The translations under genes and the position numbers were made by a program. DNA of 64,000 nucleotides from NCBI GenBank assembly GCA_029268225.1, contig JAJUGJ010000013.1, positions 16,503-80,502 on the forward strand, written 5' to 3'. Every line of letters begins with the position of its first letter. The stretch's first letter is position 1. Below the pieces are notes generated by a model that saw nothing but the letters and a program-made list of their open reading frames with translations, searched no databases and was not told the DNA's origin. Source of the DNA: Burkholderiales bacterium. GTDB lineage: Bacteria > Pseudomonadota > Gammaproteobacteria > Burkholderiales > Burkholderiaceae_C. Shown in pieces: positions 45,141 to 54,470 of the stretch.

Positions 45141-46349
45141 TCAGTCCAGCTGGGCGGCGTTGTACATGGCCTTGAGGATCGCGGCGTTCAGGTCGGGGAA
45201 CGTCAGCAGCAGCTTGTCGGCCACGTCCTTGATGTCGTAGATGATGCCGGCCTCGATGGCCTGGACCAGCTCGAAATAGGGCTCGTAGGGGCCGGACTGG
45301 TCTGCCAGGGCCTGGAAGACCCGCTCGGGGACCGGGATCGTTTTCAGCAACTCGCTGAAAGGCTGACGGAACATGCGGTCGAGCAGCGAGAACACGCCGC
45401 AGATGAACAACTCGTTGCGCATCTCGTCGTCACCGCTGATCTTGGCGAGCTCTTCCATCAGCAGGCCGCGGCGCACGGCCGCGAACATGACCGGACGCAT
45501 ATTGGGATCCTTGCTGGCGGTGGCCAGCAACAGGGCCAGCCAGCGCTTGAGGCGCTGGTAGCCCAGGATCATGATGGCGTGGCGGAAGGAGCTGATCTCA
45601 ACCGACAGCCCGAAAGCCGGCGAGTTGATGTAGCGCATCAGCTTGAAGGCCAGGGGCGGGTCACGCTTGAGGGTGTTTTCGAGGTCTTCGATGTCCTCGC
45701 CGCGGTGCAGCTGGTCGATCAGCTGCACGATCACCTGCAGGGCAGGCTGGTCAGCGGGCTTGCTGGACTGGTCGATGACGTTGTCGATGGGCCAGCCAAG
45801 CACGGCCACCGCCCCCTTGCGGAACGACAGCTCCATCTCTTCGATGCTGGTGATGCCGGCTTGAACGTGGCTGATGCTGCGCACCGTGCCCTCTGGGGCC
45901 GTGCTGGGCTGGGTCGGGTTGCCTTGCTGGATCCGTCGGTCATCGGCGTAGTCGATGAGCGAATACTTGAAGCAGGGCAGCACTTCCCGGGGCAACTCTT
46001 GCAGCGGCCGCCCTTTGAGCAGCAGGGTGTTCTTGCGGCTGTGAAGAGCGAGCAGGGCGGCGCTGTTGCCCGGGTCAACCGCCATGAAGGCTGGCACTTC
46101 GATGTAAATGTGTGCCGGCACCTCGGTTTGCAGCAGGTCCTGCAGCAGGCTTTCGCTGGTCACGTTCAGCCACAGCTGTTGCCCACCTTCGGGCCAGGTC
46201 TCTGCCAGGGCCGCCAGCAAGGCTGCGGCATCGGGTGCGGCATCTTGTGTCAGCGGCATCACCGTCAGGCGGGTGGCGATGACGGTGCGGCTGCGGTCGA
46301 TGACAGGGCTGTAGGCGAGGGCGGTCTGACCCAGGATGGGATGGTTCAT
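45141..46349 (-). CDS. HDOD-domain signalling protein (degenerate EAL + HDOD)
   Basis: A 402-residue protein of the YuxH type. The N-terminal half (about 1-170) has an EAL-like fold shape without an EAL/catalytic motif (QTALAYSPVIDRSRTVIATRL, LWLNVTSESLLQDLL, HIYIEVPAF). The C-terminal HDOD domain is clear: VIVQLIDQLHRGEDIEDLENTLKRDPPLAFKLMRYINSPAFGLSVEISSFRHAIMILGYQRLKRWLALLLA. HDOD proteins act in signalling networks such as c-di-GMP, motility and surface behaviour. It lies 26 bases after flgL on the same strand and could be the last gene of the flagellar operon. Confidence 0.9.
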   Translation of the reverse strand: MNHPILGQTALAYSPVIDRSRTVIATRLTVMPLTQDAAPDAAALLAALAETWPEGGQQLWLNVTSESLLQDLLQTEVPAHIYIEVPAFMAVDPGNSAALLALHSRKNTLLLKGRPLQELPREVLPCFKYSLIDYADDRRIQQGNPTQPSTAPEGTVRSISHVQAGITSIEEMELSFRKGAVAVLGWPIDNVIDQSSKPADQPALQVIVQLIDQLHRGEDIEDLENTLKRDPPLAFKLMRYINSPAFGLSVEISSFRHAIMILGYQRLKRWLALLLATASKDPNMRPVMFAAVRRGLLMEELAKISGDDEMRNELFICGVFSLLDRMFRQPFSELLKTIPVPERVFQALADQSGPYEPYFELVQAIEAGIIYDIKDVADKLLLTFPDLNAAILKAMYNAAQLD

Positions 46350-46375
46350 GGAAGCGACGCAGCGAGGATCGGGTT

Positions 46376-47302
46376 TCAGCTAATGTACTGGAACAGTGAC
46401 ATTTTCTGAATCGATGCGTAGCTCTGAAGTGCGGCTTCGTACCCGGTTTGCTTGTTTTGAAATTCGGAGATGGCGCGGACCATGTCCAGGTCTTCGGCGT
46501 TCGACTTTTCGGTCTCAGAAGCCAGTTTGCTGTCTGCCAGACGCGACTCGATCCCGTCAAGGCGGTTGAGCATTTCACCGGCTTGCGAGCGTGCGGTCTG
46601 GAACTGGCCCAGGGCGCGGTCGAGCCGTGCCAGGCCCGTGGTCACCGTGCCGCTGACGTTGGTGCCCGCCTCCAGGTCGGTGATGGCCGTGTCCAGGGCG
46701 GTGAACACGCTGAAGCTTTCGGTGGTGCCGCCGCCGAGGTCGCGGGTGATGTTCATCCAGATCGCCTCGCCGTTCATGGTCAGGTTGACCTGTTCGGTGG
46801 AGGCGGCCAGCACCTCGCCGGGCGTGCCGTTGAAGTTGACGACGCCCGCCGTTTCGGTGAACGGGGCGGTCGTGGCGCCCTTGCCGCCAAAAACGTAGCC
46901 GCCACCGCCATCGGGCTGGTTGGCCACGGACACGAGTTGCTTGCGGATTTCGCGCAGTTTGGCGGTGAGCGCCTCACGCTCGCCTTGCGAATAAGTGGCG
47001 TTGCCGGCTGCCACGATGGTTTCCCGCGCGGTTTGCAACAGGTCCACGGCATTGCCCAAGCCTGATTCGGCCAGGGACATGGCGTTGCGGCTGGCCTGCA
47101 CGGCGCGCAGGTCGGCGTCGGAGCGGGCCATGGAGGCCAGGGCGCGTTCGGCGCGCGCGGCGGCCGTCGGGTCGTCGCTGGCAGCGTTGACGCGCTTGCC
47201 GGAGGTCAGCTGGATCTGGGCCGTGCTGAGATCCTGCTGGCGCTGCTGCAGGTTGGTGATGGTTTGTTCGTAGCGGTAAGCCGTGGAGAGTCGCATGGTC
47301 AC
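46376..47302 (-). CDS. flgL: Flagellar hook-filament junction protein FlgL (HAP3)
   Basis: A 308-residue hook-associated protein 3, exported by the flagellar type III system. The N-terminal heptad helix RLSTAYRYEQTITNLQQRQQDLSTAQIQLTSGKRVNAASDDPTAAARAERAL and the C-terminal helix (ESRLADSKLASETEKSNAEDLDMVRAISEFQNKQTGYEAALQSYASIQKMSLFQYI) form the flagellin-like coiled coil, with a variable middle. flgK ends 5 bases upstream. Confidence 0.95.
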   Translation of the reverse strand: MTMRLSTAYRYEQTITNLQQRQQDLSTAQIQLTSGKRVNAASDDPTAAARAERALASMARSDADLRAVQASRNAMSLAESGLGNAVDLLQTARETIVAAGNATYSQGEREALTAKLREIRKQLVSVANQPDGGGGYVFGGKGATTAPFTETAGVVNFNGTPGEVLAASTEQVNLTMNGEAIWMNITRDLGGGTTESFSVFTALDTAITDLEAGTNVSGTVTTGLARLDRALGQFQTARSQAGEMLNRLDGIESRLADSKLASETEKSNAEDLDMVRAISEFQNKQTGYEAALQSYASIQKMSLFQYIS

Positions 47303-47307
47303 GCTCC

Positions 47308-48720
47308 TTAACGGTTGATGCTCAGCAGCGTGTCGAACACGGTCTGCGCAACCTGCAGCACTTTGGCGGCAGCTTGGTAGCTTTGTTGATACTGGATCAG
47401 GCGGGAGGCCTCTTCGTCAAGGTTGACGCCGGTCTCGCCGCTGAGCATTTGTCGGGAGTTGTCTTCCAGCGTGCTGGAGATCTCAGACGCTGTACGACCG
47501 TTCTGCACCAGCACCCCCAGGTTGCCAATCATCTGGGAATAGGCATCGGTGAGCGTGGAAGGGGGCAGACCGTTCAGCGTGATGATGGCCTGATCGCGCA
47601 AGGCCAGCATGTTGCGGGCATTGGTGTTGTCGCTGGGGCTGAAGGGGGGGGCCGAGGCCGCAATGCCGGCGGGATCCGTCAGGCTGACGGCCAGGGTGCT
47701 GGCGCTGTAGGGCCCGCCGCCGAAAAATGCGGCTCCAAACACCCCCGTTGCCGTTTGTCCCAGCCCTTGTTGGGTATCCACGGCAGCAGCGAAGTCCGAA
47801 ACAAAGGCTTCCAGGTCCTGCCGGGTGGCGGCCAGGTCCACATCCTGAAACTGCAGCAGCCCCTGGATGGCACCGCCGGTGATCTGATCGCTGTCGAGGA
47901 TGCGGTTGTTGGGCGCACTGGGGTTGCTGGCGTTGGGGGTCTGCAACGCCACCCGTCCCAGGGCGTTGTTGCTGGGGTCGCGCACAACGGACAAGGTTTG
48001 CGCAGCATTGCTCAGCACGAGCAACTGTCCGCCACCCATGAACACGCTCAAGCTGCCGTCGTCGGCCTCCACCGTGTTCACCTGAACGAGCTTGTTCAGG
48101 TCGTTGATCATCTTGTCGCGGCGGTCCAGCAGGTCGTTGGGCGTGTGCCCACTGCCCTTGAAGGTCGCGATGCTCTGGTTGATCTCGGCGATGTTGCGGG
48201 TGAGGTTGTTGACCTGTTCCACATTCAGCGTGAGGTCGGAGACCACGCCGCTTTGCAACTGCGTGAGCTGCTGGTCTGCCGTGCGGACCCGGCTGACCCA
48301 TTCCTGCGCTTTGGCCAGTGCCACCTGGCGCGCCGACATGTCCAATGGCTGGTTGGAGACGTCGACAAAACTGTTGAGAAACTGGGTGGCGGCATAGCCC
48401 AAACCGGACTGGCCCAAGGGCAACACGTTTTCCAGTTGCTCCAGCTTGTTCAGGCGGGTGGCGTCTGCCGAGGCGGCCGCCGTGTTCATGTTGGTCTCTT
48501 TGACCAGGATTTCATTGGTGGCGCGTGAGATCGTGGTCAGGCGCACACCCCGACCGAAGAAACCGGCGCCGGTGAACAGACCGTCTTCCGTGGCCAACTC
48601 AACTTGCTGACGAGAATAGCCCGGCGTGTTGACGTTGCTGATGTTGTGGGCGGTGGTGTCCAGCATGGCGCGGGCCGCGGTCATCGCCCCCGTGCCCAGT
48701 GCAAAAATTCCGGATCCCAT
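47308..48720 (-). CDS. flgK: Flagellar hook-associated protein FlgK (HAP1), short form
   Basis: Links hook to filament together with FlgL. The start MGSGIFALGTGAMTAARAMLDTTAHNISNVNTPGYSRQQVELATEDGLF holds the rod/hook family motif. The end TGVNLDEEASRLIQYQQSYQAAAKVLQVAQTVFDTLLSI is the matching C-terminal helix. At 470 residues it is shorter than E. coli FlgK (547) and many Burkholderiales proteins; the missing part must be in the surface-exposed central domain, while both polymerising ends are complete. Confidence 0.95.
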   Translation of the reverse strand: MGSGIFALGTGAMTAARAMLDTTAHNISNVNTPGYSRQQVELATEDGLFTGAGFFGRGVRLTTISRATNEILVKETNMNTAAASADATRLNKLEQLENVLPLGQSGLGYAATQFLNSFVDVSNQPLDMSARQVALAKAQEWVSRVRTADQQLTQLQSGVVSDLTLNVEQVNNLTRNIAEINQSIATFKGSGHTPNDLLDRRDKMINDLNKLVQVNTVEADDGSLSVFMGGGQLLVLSNAAQTLSVVRDPSNNALGRVALQTPNASNPSAPNNRILDSDQITGGAIQGLLQFQDVDLAATRQDLEAFVSDFAAAVDTQQGLGQTATGVFGAAFFGGGPYSASTLAVSLTDPAGIAASAPPFSPSDNTNARNMLALRDQAIITLNGLPPSTLTDAYSQMIGNLGVLVQNGRTASEISSTLEDNSRQMLSGETGVNLDEEASRLIQYQQSYQAAAKVLQVAQTVFDTLLSINR

Positions 48721-48739
48721 GCGTGTCTCCTCTCAGGCG

Positions 48740-49729
48740 TCAAGCCGAGCGCTGTTGCAGACGCAAGGCGGTGTTGATCACCTGGGTCAGCTTGTCGGCA
48801 TACGCCGGGTCGGTGGCGTAACCACCGCGTTGCAGACCTTGGGCATAGCCACGCACAGAGTCAGTCTGAGCCATGGCTTGACTGTACCGGGGGCTCTGGC
48901 TGAGCAGGCGGGCGTGGTCCTTGAAGGCCTCTTCGTACGAGTCATACGCACGGAATTTGGCCGTGACCTTGCGGGCCACGCCACCGATGTACTCGGTGGT
49001 GGTGACCTCGGCCACCTTGCCCTTCCAGTTCGACGTGGCCTTGATGCCGAACAGGTTGTGGCTGTTGCCGCCGTCGGCGGTGCGGATTTCGCGCTTGCCC
49101 CAGCCCGACTCCAAGGCCGCTTGTCCCAGGATGTGGGAAGACGGAATGCCCGTGGCCCGTTCGGCGGCATCGGCGGCGGCCTGGTGCTTGCGCACGAAGC
49201 TTTCGGCCGGGTTGAGCTTGCGGTTGCTGGCCGCGCCGGTCGTGCCGGCGGCTTCCAGTGTGGTGGCAGGCAGGCGTGCCTCCATGCGGCGATCCAGCGG
49301 CAGGCCGGCGGCCACATGGCTGCCATCGGTGCGGTTCAGGCTCAGGGTGGGGCGATCGGGCAACTCGTTCAGGGTGAGGGGCTGCGACGCACCGTCTTGC
49401 GAGGTGTTCACGCCCATCTGCCGCGCCAATTGACGCTCGATCAGGGCGCTCAGGCCGCGTGGCAAGCCGGTCATCTGGTTGGCCAGTTGCGTGTCCAGCA
49501 TGCTCTGGCCCATCTCGGTGCCCGAGTTGTCGAGCATGCCGCTGTTCATGGTGGTGGCGCGCATGCTCTTCATGAGCTCCTGCATGAACAGGCCTTCGAG
49601 TTGGCGCGCCGTTTCCTTGATCGTGCTCTGGCTGGACGCATTCTTGCCGGAAGCTGCCTTCAGCTGGTCCAGCGAGCGCAGGTCCATGGTCAGGCCGTTG
49701 TGCCGGCCTGAAAGCGTGGGGCTGCTCAT
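48740..49729 (-). CDS. flgJ: Flagellar rod assembly protein / peptidoglycan hydrolase FlgJ
   Basis: A 329-residue two-domain FlgJ. Residues about 1-100 form the rod-capping domain (LEGLFMQELMKSMRATTM, LDTQLANQM). Residues about 165-325 form the glucosaminidase (GH73) domain, AESFVRKHQAAADAAERATGIPSSHILGQAALESGWGKREI with the catalytic Glu in ALESGWG, then HNLFGIKATSNWKGKVAEVTTTEYIGG. It opens a path for the rod through the wall. Its ATG shares a base with the flgI stop (TGATG). Confidence 0.95.
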   Translation of the reverse strand: MSSPTLSGRHNGLTMDLRSLDQLKAASGKNASSQSTIKETARQLEGLFMQELMKSMRATTMNSGMLDNSGTEMGQSMLDTQLANQMTGLPRGLSALIERQLARQMGVNTSQDGASQPLTLNELPDRPTLSLNRTDGSHVAAGLPLDRRMEARLPATTLEAAGTTGAASNRKLNPAESFVRKHQAAADAAERATGIPSSHILGQAALESGWGKREIRTADGGNSHNLFGIKATSNWKGKVAEVTTTEYIGGVARKVTAKFRAYDSYEEAFKDHARLLSQSPRYSQAMAQTDSVRGYAQGLQRGGYATDPAYADKLTQVINTALRLQQRSA

Positions 49730-50859
49730 CAGATCACCTCCAGTTCCGCATTCAGGGCACCGGCCACCTTCATGGCCTGCAGGATGGCCAGCAGGTCTTG
49801 CGGATTGGCACCCAGGGCGTTCAAGGCCTTGACGACATCGGTGAGCTTGGTGCCCGCCGGCATCTGGATCAGCGCACCCGGCTCCTGGTTGAGCTGGATG
49901 TTGGACTTCTCGGCCACTACCGTCTGGCCTTGCGACAAGGGGTTGGGCTGGCTGATCACCGGGGTGGTGCTGATGGTGACGGACAGGTTGCCGTGGGCGA
50001 CCGCGCAGGGGCCCACGGTCACGGCCTGGTTCAGCACCACCGAGCCGGTGCGGGCATTGATCACCACCTTGGCGGCCGGGGCCGCGCGGTCGATGGACAA
50101 GTTCTCCAGGTCGGCGACGAAGGCCACGCGTTCACCCGGTTGCATGGGCAGGTTCACGGCCACGGTGCGGCCACTGATGGCCTCCGCTGTCCCAGGGCCC
50201 TTGGCGCGGTTGATGGCATCGGCCACTTCACGGGCGGTGTTGAAATCGTCGGCACGCAGGTCGTATTGGATGGTGCGACCTTGCAGCCAGGGGGTCGGTA
50301 CGCTGCGCTCCACCGTGGCACCTTCCGGAATGCGGCCTGCACTGAGGTGGTTGACCTGCACTTTCGAGCCGCCGGCCGAGGCGCCTGCGCCGCCCACCAC
50401 CACGTTGCCCTGCGCCAGAGCGTAGATCTGCCCGTCGGCGCCCTTGAGCGGGGTGGCGATCAATGTGCCACCGCGCAAGGACTTTGCATTGCCCATGGAC
50501 GAGACGTTGATGTCAATCGCCTGGCCAGGTTGAGCGAACGCGGGCAGCGTGGCCGTGACCAACACCGAGGCCACGTTCTTGAGCTGCATGTTGGTGCCGG
50601 CCGGCAGGTTCACCCCCATCTGCTGCAGCATCGCTGTCAGGCTTTGGGTGGTGAAGGGGGTTTGCGTGGTCTGGTCGCCGGTGCCATCCAGGCCCACGAC
50701 CAGGCCGTAGCCCATCAATTGGTTGGAGCGCACGCCTTGAACGGCGGCAATCTCCTTGAGACGCACCGCCTGGGCCTCCATCGGCCACCACGACAAGGCC
50801 GAGGTGGCCACAAAGGCCAGAGCGATCAGCGGCTTGGTGAGAGTGGAGGTGGTGTTCAT
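49729..50859 (-). CDS. flgI: Flagellar P-ring protein FlgI
   Basis: Forms the periplasmic P ring. The 376-residue precursor has a signal peptide ending near WWPMEAQA, then the mature start VRLKEIAAVQGVRSNQLMGYGLVVGLDGTGDQTTQTPFTTQSLTAMLQQMGVNLP. Further on come NVASVLVTATLPAFAQPGQAIDINVSSMGNAKSLRGGTLI and the C-terminal LTDVVKALNALGANPQDLLAILQAMKVAGALNAELEVI. It follows flgH in the operon. Confidence 0.96.
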   Translation of the reverse strand: MNTTSTLTKPLIALAFVATSALSWWPMEAQAVRLKEIAAVQGVRSNQLMGYGLVVGLDGTGDQTTQTPFTTQSLTAMLQQMGVNLPAGTNMQLKNVASVLVTATLPAFAQPGQAIDINVSSMGNAKSLRGGTLIATPLKGADGQIYALAQGNVVVGGAGASAGGSKVQVNHLSAGRIPEGATVERSVPTPWLQGRTIQYDLRADDFNTAREVADAINRAKGPGTAEAISGRTVAVNLPMQPGERVAFVADLENLSIDRAAPAAKVVINARTGSVVLNQAVTVGPCAVAHGNLSVTISTTPVISQPNPLSQGQTVVAEKSNIQLNQEPGALIQMPAGTKLTDVVKALNALGANPQDLLAILQAMKVAGALNAELEVI

Positions 50860-50900
50860 GGGCCGAATCCTTCAGGGGTTCGGCACCATTTTGGAGAACT

Positions 50901-51596
50901 TTAGAACGGGGCAAGGCTCAAAAAGAACCGTCCAAGCCACCCAATTACCTGCGATTCCTGCTGTGCGCCCTGGCCGCGCTGCTCCAGACGCACATTGGCC
51001 ACCTGAGAGGAGGGGACCACATTGCCTGGACGGATCGTGACCGGATCGATCTGGCCCGAGAAGCGCAGCACGTCGACATTGGAGCCCACGCCGATCTGCT
51101 TTTCGCCCGAGACCACCAAGTGGCCGTTGGGCAGCACCTCGATGACGGTGGCCGTGATGTTGCCCCGGAACTCGTTGTCGCTGGTGGCGTTGCCCTTGCC
51201 GCTGAAGTTGTTGTTGCTCGAGACCGAGGCATCCAGATTGGGCAGATCGGCGTCGATCTTGGACAGGATGCTCGCGCCCAGCGGCATCTTCGTCTTGGCC
51301 GACAGCGAGCCACCCTTCTGGATGTTGCTGGTCTTGGATTGCGAGGCTTCGACCACCTCGTTGATCTCGATGTTCACGATGTCGCCCACCATGCGTGCAC
51401 GGTGCGTCTCGTACAGCGGGCGGTAGCCTGCGCTTTGAAAGATCGCGCCATTGGACACGGGCTGCTGCACGGCGGCCACGGGGCGCGTCTGGGTAGGCTC
51501 CAGCACATCGACCTTGGGATTGAGGGTGATGCAGCCACTCAGCAGCACGCCCGACAAGGCGGCCACGATCAGAGAAGGGCGGGCGGCGGTCATCAC
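50901..51596 (-). CDS. flgH: Flagellar L-ring lipoprotein FlgH
   Basis: A 231-residue outer-membrane lipoprotein of the L ring. The signal peptide ends in lipobox LLSGC (Cys22 region), and the FlgH signature NGAIFQSAGYRPLYETHRARMVGDIVNIEINEVVEASQSKTSNIQKGG follows. Near the end are GHLVVSGEKQIGVGSNVDVLRFSGQIDPVTIRPGNVVPSSQVANVRLE. The start overlaps the flgG stop by four bases. Confidence 0.95.
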   Translation of the reverse strand: MMTAARPSLIVAALSGVLLSGCITLNPKVDVLEPTQTRPVAAVQQPVSNGAIFQSAGYRPLYETHRARMVGDIVNIEINEVVEASQSKTSNIQKGGSLSAKTKMPLGASILSKIDADLPNLDASVSSNNNFSGKGNATSDNEFRGNITATVIEVLPNGHLVVSGEKQIGVGSNVDVLRFSGQIDPVTIRPGNVVPSSQVANVRLEQRGQGAQQESQVIGWLGRFFLSLAPF

Positions 51597-52375
51597 AGTT
51601 GTCCCAGCTTCTGCAGCATCTGATCCGAGGTCTGGATCGCCTTGGAGTTCAGCTCATAGGCACGCTGGGTCTGGATCATGGTGACCAGCTCCTGCACGAC
51701 GTTCACGTTGGACGACTCCAGAAAGCCCTGCGACAGCGAACCGAAGTTTTCGGTGTTGGGACTACCGGTCTGGGGCGTGCCCGAAGCGGCGGTTTCTGCA
51801 AACAGGTTCTGCCCCTTGGGGTCCAAGCCGGCCGGATTGATGAAGGTGGCCAACTGAAGCTGGCCCAACTGCTGCACGGCCGTCGAACCTGGCAGCGTGA
51901 CCGTCACCGTGCCATCGTTGCCGATGGTCAGGTTCTTGGCATTGGCCGGCACCGTGATGCCCGGTTGCAGCACATAGCCGTTGTTGGTGACGATCTGGCC
52001 GTTCGCGTCCAGTTTGAACGAGCCATCGCGGGTGTAGCCCGTGGTGCCGTCCGGCATGGTGATCTGAAAGAAGCCGTCGCCCTGAATGGCCAGGTCCAGG
52101 CTGTTGGAGGTTTGTTGCAAGGTGCCTTGCGTGAACTCACGCGAGGTGGCCACCGTGCGCACGCCCAGGCCCACTTGCAAACCGGTCGGGAGCTGCGTCT
52201 GCTCGGAACTGTTCGCGCCGCTTTGCCGCAGGGTCTGATACATCAGATCCTCGAACTGCGCGTGCGACTGCTTGTAGCCCGTGGTCGAGCTGTTGGCCAG
52301 GTTGTGCGAGATGTGGTCCAGCTGAACCTGCTGGGCATCCATGCCCGACTTGGAAATCCACAGTGAACGCATCAT
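51593..52375 (-). CDS. flgG: Flagellar distal rod protein FlgG
   Basis: A 260-residue distal rod subunit: N-terminus MMRSLWISKSGMDAQQVQLDHISHNLANSSTTGYKQSHAQFEDLMYQTLRQ, then the LDLAIQGDGFFQITMPDGTTGYTRDGSFKLDANGQIVTNNGYVLQPGI block. The C-terminus SQGFLESSNVNVVQELVTMIQTQRAYELNSKAIQTSDQMLQKLGQL is typical. It overlaps flgH (ATGA) and follows flgF after 51 bases. Confidence 0.96.
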   Translation of the reverse strand: MMRSLWISKSGMDAQQVQLDHISHNLANSSTTGYKQSHAQFEDLMYQTLRQSGANSSEQTQLPTGLQVGLGVRTVATSREFTQGTLQQTSNSLDLAIQGDGFFQITMPDGTTGYTRDGSFKLDANGQIVTNNGYVLQPGITVPANAKNLTIGNDGTVTVTLPGSTAVQQLGQLQLATFINPAGLDPKGQNLFAETAASGTPQTGSPNTENFGSLSQGFLESSNVNVVQELVTMIQTQRAYELNSKAIQTSDQMLQKLGQL

Positions 52376-52426
52376 GGCCGTTCTCCTTTGAGGTCAATAC
52401 GCAATGCCCGTTCAGTGTCCGGGCAA

Positions 52427-53155
52427 TCAGGCACCGTTGTTCAGCAGTTGAGCGGCAGCTTTCTCCGCCTGTTCTGCGGTTTGCATCATCTTCATCTGCG
52501 TTTCAAACTGGCGAGCGGCCGTGATCATCGACACCATGGTCTCGATCGGGTTCACGTTCGAGCCCTCCAGCGCACCGTCTTGCAACTGCGCGTTCGCATC
52601 GGCCGGCAGGTCGCCGTCGGGAGAGCGGAACAGGCCGTCGTCACCCCGCACCAGCTTGGTCTCGGGCGTCACCAGCTTCATGCGGCCCACCGGCGTGGTG
52701 ATGCCGCCTTGCTGGCGCACGCTCACCGTGCCATCGGGGGCAATGCTGGGCGTGGTGCCCGCCGGAATCGTGATGGGGCCACCATCGCCCATCACCGGCA
52801 AGCCGCTGTGGGTCATCAGGTTGCCCTGCGAGTCCACCACCAGCGAGCCGGCGCGGGTGTAAGCCTCCGTGCCATCGAGCCCCTGCACCGTCAGCATGGC
52901 CTGACCACGCATGGCCACATCCAGGGCGCGACCAGTGAAGTTGATGGGGCCAGCACTGTCGTCGTAGCCCACCGTGGTGTCGAGTGCGTACACGCGGGTG
53001 CTGGCACCGTCGCCACGCACCGGCACGGCACGCACCGCTTGCAGCTCGGCGCGAAAACCCGTGGTGCTCACGTTCGCCAGATTGTGCGAGAGCACCTCCT
53101 GGCGCTGCATGTTCATCTTGGCGCCAGCCATGCTGAGGTAGATCATGCGGTCCAT
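52427..53155 (-). CDS. flgF: Flagellar proximal rod protein FlgF
   Basis: A 242-residue rod protein: MDRMIYLSMAGAKMNMQRQEVLSHNLANVSTTGFRAELQAVRAVPV start, RALDVAMRGQAMLTVQGLDGTEAYTRAGSLVVDSQGNL middle, LEGSNVNPIETMVSMITAARQFETQMKMMQTAEQ end. Shorter and more divergent than FlgG, as usual for FlgF. Confidence 0.95.
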   Translation of the reverse strand: MDRMIYLSMAGAKMNMQRQEVLSHNLANVSTTGFRAELQAVRAVPVRGDGASTRVYALDTTVGYDDSAGPINFTGRALDVAMRGQAMLTVQGLDGTEAYTRAGSLVVDSQGNLMTHSGLPVMGDGGPITIPAGTTPSIAPDGTVSVRQQGGITTPVGRMKLVTPETKLVRGDDGLFRSPDGDLPADANAQLQDGALEGSNVNPIETMVSMITAARQFETQMKMMQTAEQAEKAAAQLLNNGA

Positions 53156-53180
53156 GATGGGCTCCTGAGTGCGCTACCGA

Positions 53181-54452
53181 TCAGCGCAGGTTGACCAGGG
53201 TCTGCAAGACCTGATCTTCGGTCTTGATGGTCTGCGCATTGGCCTGATAGGCACGCTGCGCCACGATCATGTTCACGAGTTCGCCTGTCAGGTCCACATT
53301 GGACTCTTCCAGGGCGCCGCCTTGCAGCAGGCCGAAGCGGCCGCTGCCGGGCTTGTCCACCAGCGGTGCACCCGATGCCGATGTGTCCTTCCACTCGTTG
53401 CCACCCACAGGTTGCAGGCCTTGCGAGTTGGTGAAGCGGGCCAGGCCAATCTGGCCACCCACCTCGGTCACGCCGTTGGTGTAGCGCACCAGCACGGCGC
53501 CGTTCGAGTCGATCTGGAAGCTGGAGAAGTCGCCCTTGGGGTAGCCCGACTGCGTCAGCTCATTGATGGTGGAGCTGCCGGCGTACTGCGTGATGCCGCT
53601 GAAATCCACCAGCACGCCCGAGATGGCCGAACGTGTGCCAGACGCCGGGATCGTGGGCAAGCCGACCGACGCCAGGCTCACACCGGTCAGGGTGGCGCCA
53701 GCGCTGTTGACGATGTTCAGCGGCTGACTGGTGGCGGGGTCAAAGTTCACCGTGAACGACGCGTTCCCGCCGTTGAGGTAGGTGCCATCGACGGCCGTGA
53801 ACACCTGCCATTGGTCCACACCGCTCTTGCGGAAGTAGTACTCCAGCGGCACCGCTTCACCAGAGGCGTCGTACAGCGTTTGCGTCGTCGCAAACGAGTA
53901 GGTGCCGGCGGTGGGCGGGTAAACGGTGGCATCGAACGCGGTGTCGGTGGCTTCCGCGGCATTCAGGTTCAAATCCGCCGTGATGCGGCTGGTGGCCTGT
54001 GCGGCGCCGCCCGTCAGGTTCAGCTTGATCGGTTGGCTGTCCTGGCTCAGAACCTTGTGGCCCTCGTTGTTCACGATGTAGCCATAGCTGTCCACCTTGA
54101 ACTGGCCATTGCGGGTGTACAGGCGCTCACCCGCCGCTTGCAGGTCCTCGGTGCCGCTGACGGGGTCCCAGCGCTGCACCATGAAGAAGCCATCGCCGTT
54201 GATGGCGATGTCGAGCGGGTTCGACGTGGTCGTCAGGTTGCCCTGGGTGAACTGTTGTGCCACCGCGGCCACGCGCACCCCGATACCGATCTTGTTGACA
54301 CCGCTGCCACCCAGCGAGGCGGCATACATGTCGGCGAATTCGGCCCGAGAGGACTTGGCACCGTAGGTGTTCGCATTGGCGACGTTGTTGCCGATCACCT
54401 CCAGGCTTTTGCTGGAGCTGTTCAAGCCGGAGAGACCTTGTTGGAAGCCCAT
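53181..54452 (-). CDS. flgE: Flagellar hook protein FlgE
   Basis: The 423-residue hook subunit. It shows MGFQQGLSGLNSSSKSLEVIGNNVANANTYGAKSSRAEFADMYAASL at the start, NPLDIAINGDGFFMVQR with a full FlgE N-terminal barrel, a variable Thr/Ala-rich central domain (about 150-320), and the C-terminal LLQGGALEESNVDLTGELVNMIVAQRAYQANAQTIKTEDQVLQTLVNLR. Size is within the usual range. flgD lies 18 bases upstream. Confidence 0.96.
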   Translation of the reverse strand: MGFQQGLSGLNSSSKSLEVIGNNVANANTYGAKSSRAEFADMYAASLGGSGVNKIGIGVRVAAVAQQFTQGNLTTTSNPLDIAINGDGFFMVQRWDPVSGTEDLQAAGERLYTRNGQFKVDSYGYIVNNEGHKVLSQDSQPIKLNLTGGAAQATSRITADLNLNAAEATDTAFDATVYPPTAGTYSFATTQTLYDASGEAVPLEYYFRKSGVDQWQVFTAVDGTYLNGGNASFTVNFDPATSQPLNIVNSAGATLTGVSLASVGLPTIPASGTRSAISGVLVDFSGITQYAGSSTINELTQSGYPKGDFSSFQIDSNGAVLVRYTNGVTEVGGQIGLARFTNSQGLQPVGGNEWKDTSASGAPLVDKPGSGRFGLLQGGALEESNVDLTGELVNMIVAQRAYQANAQTIKTEDQVLQTLVNLR

Positions 54453-54470
54453 GATGATGTCCTTTCAGGA

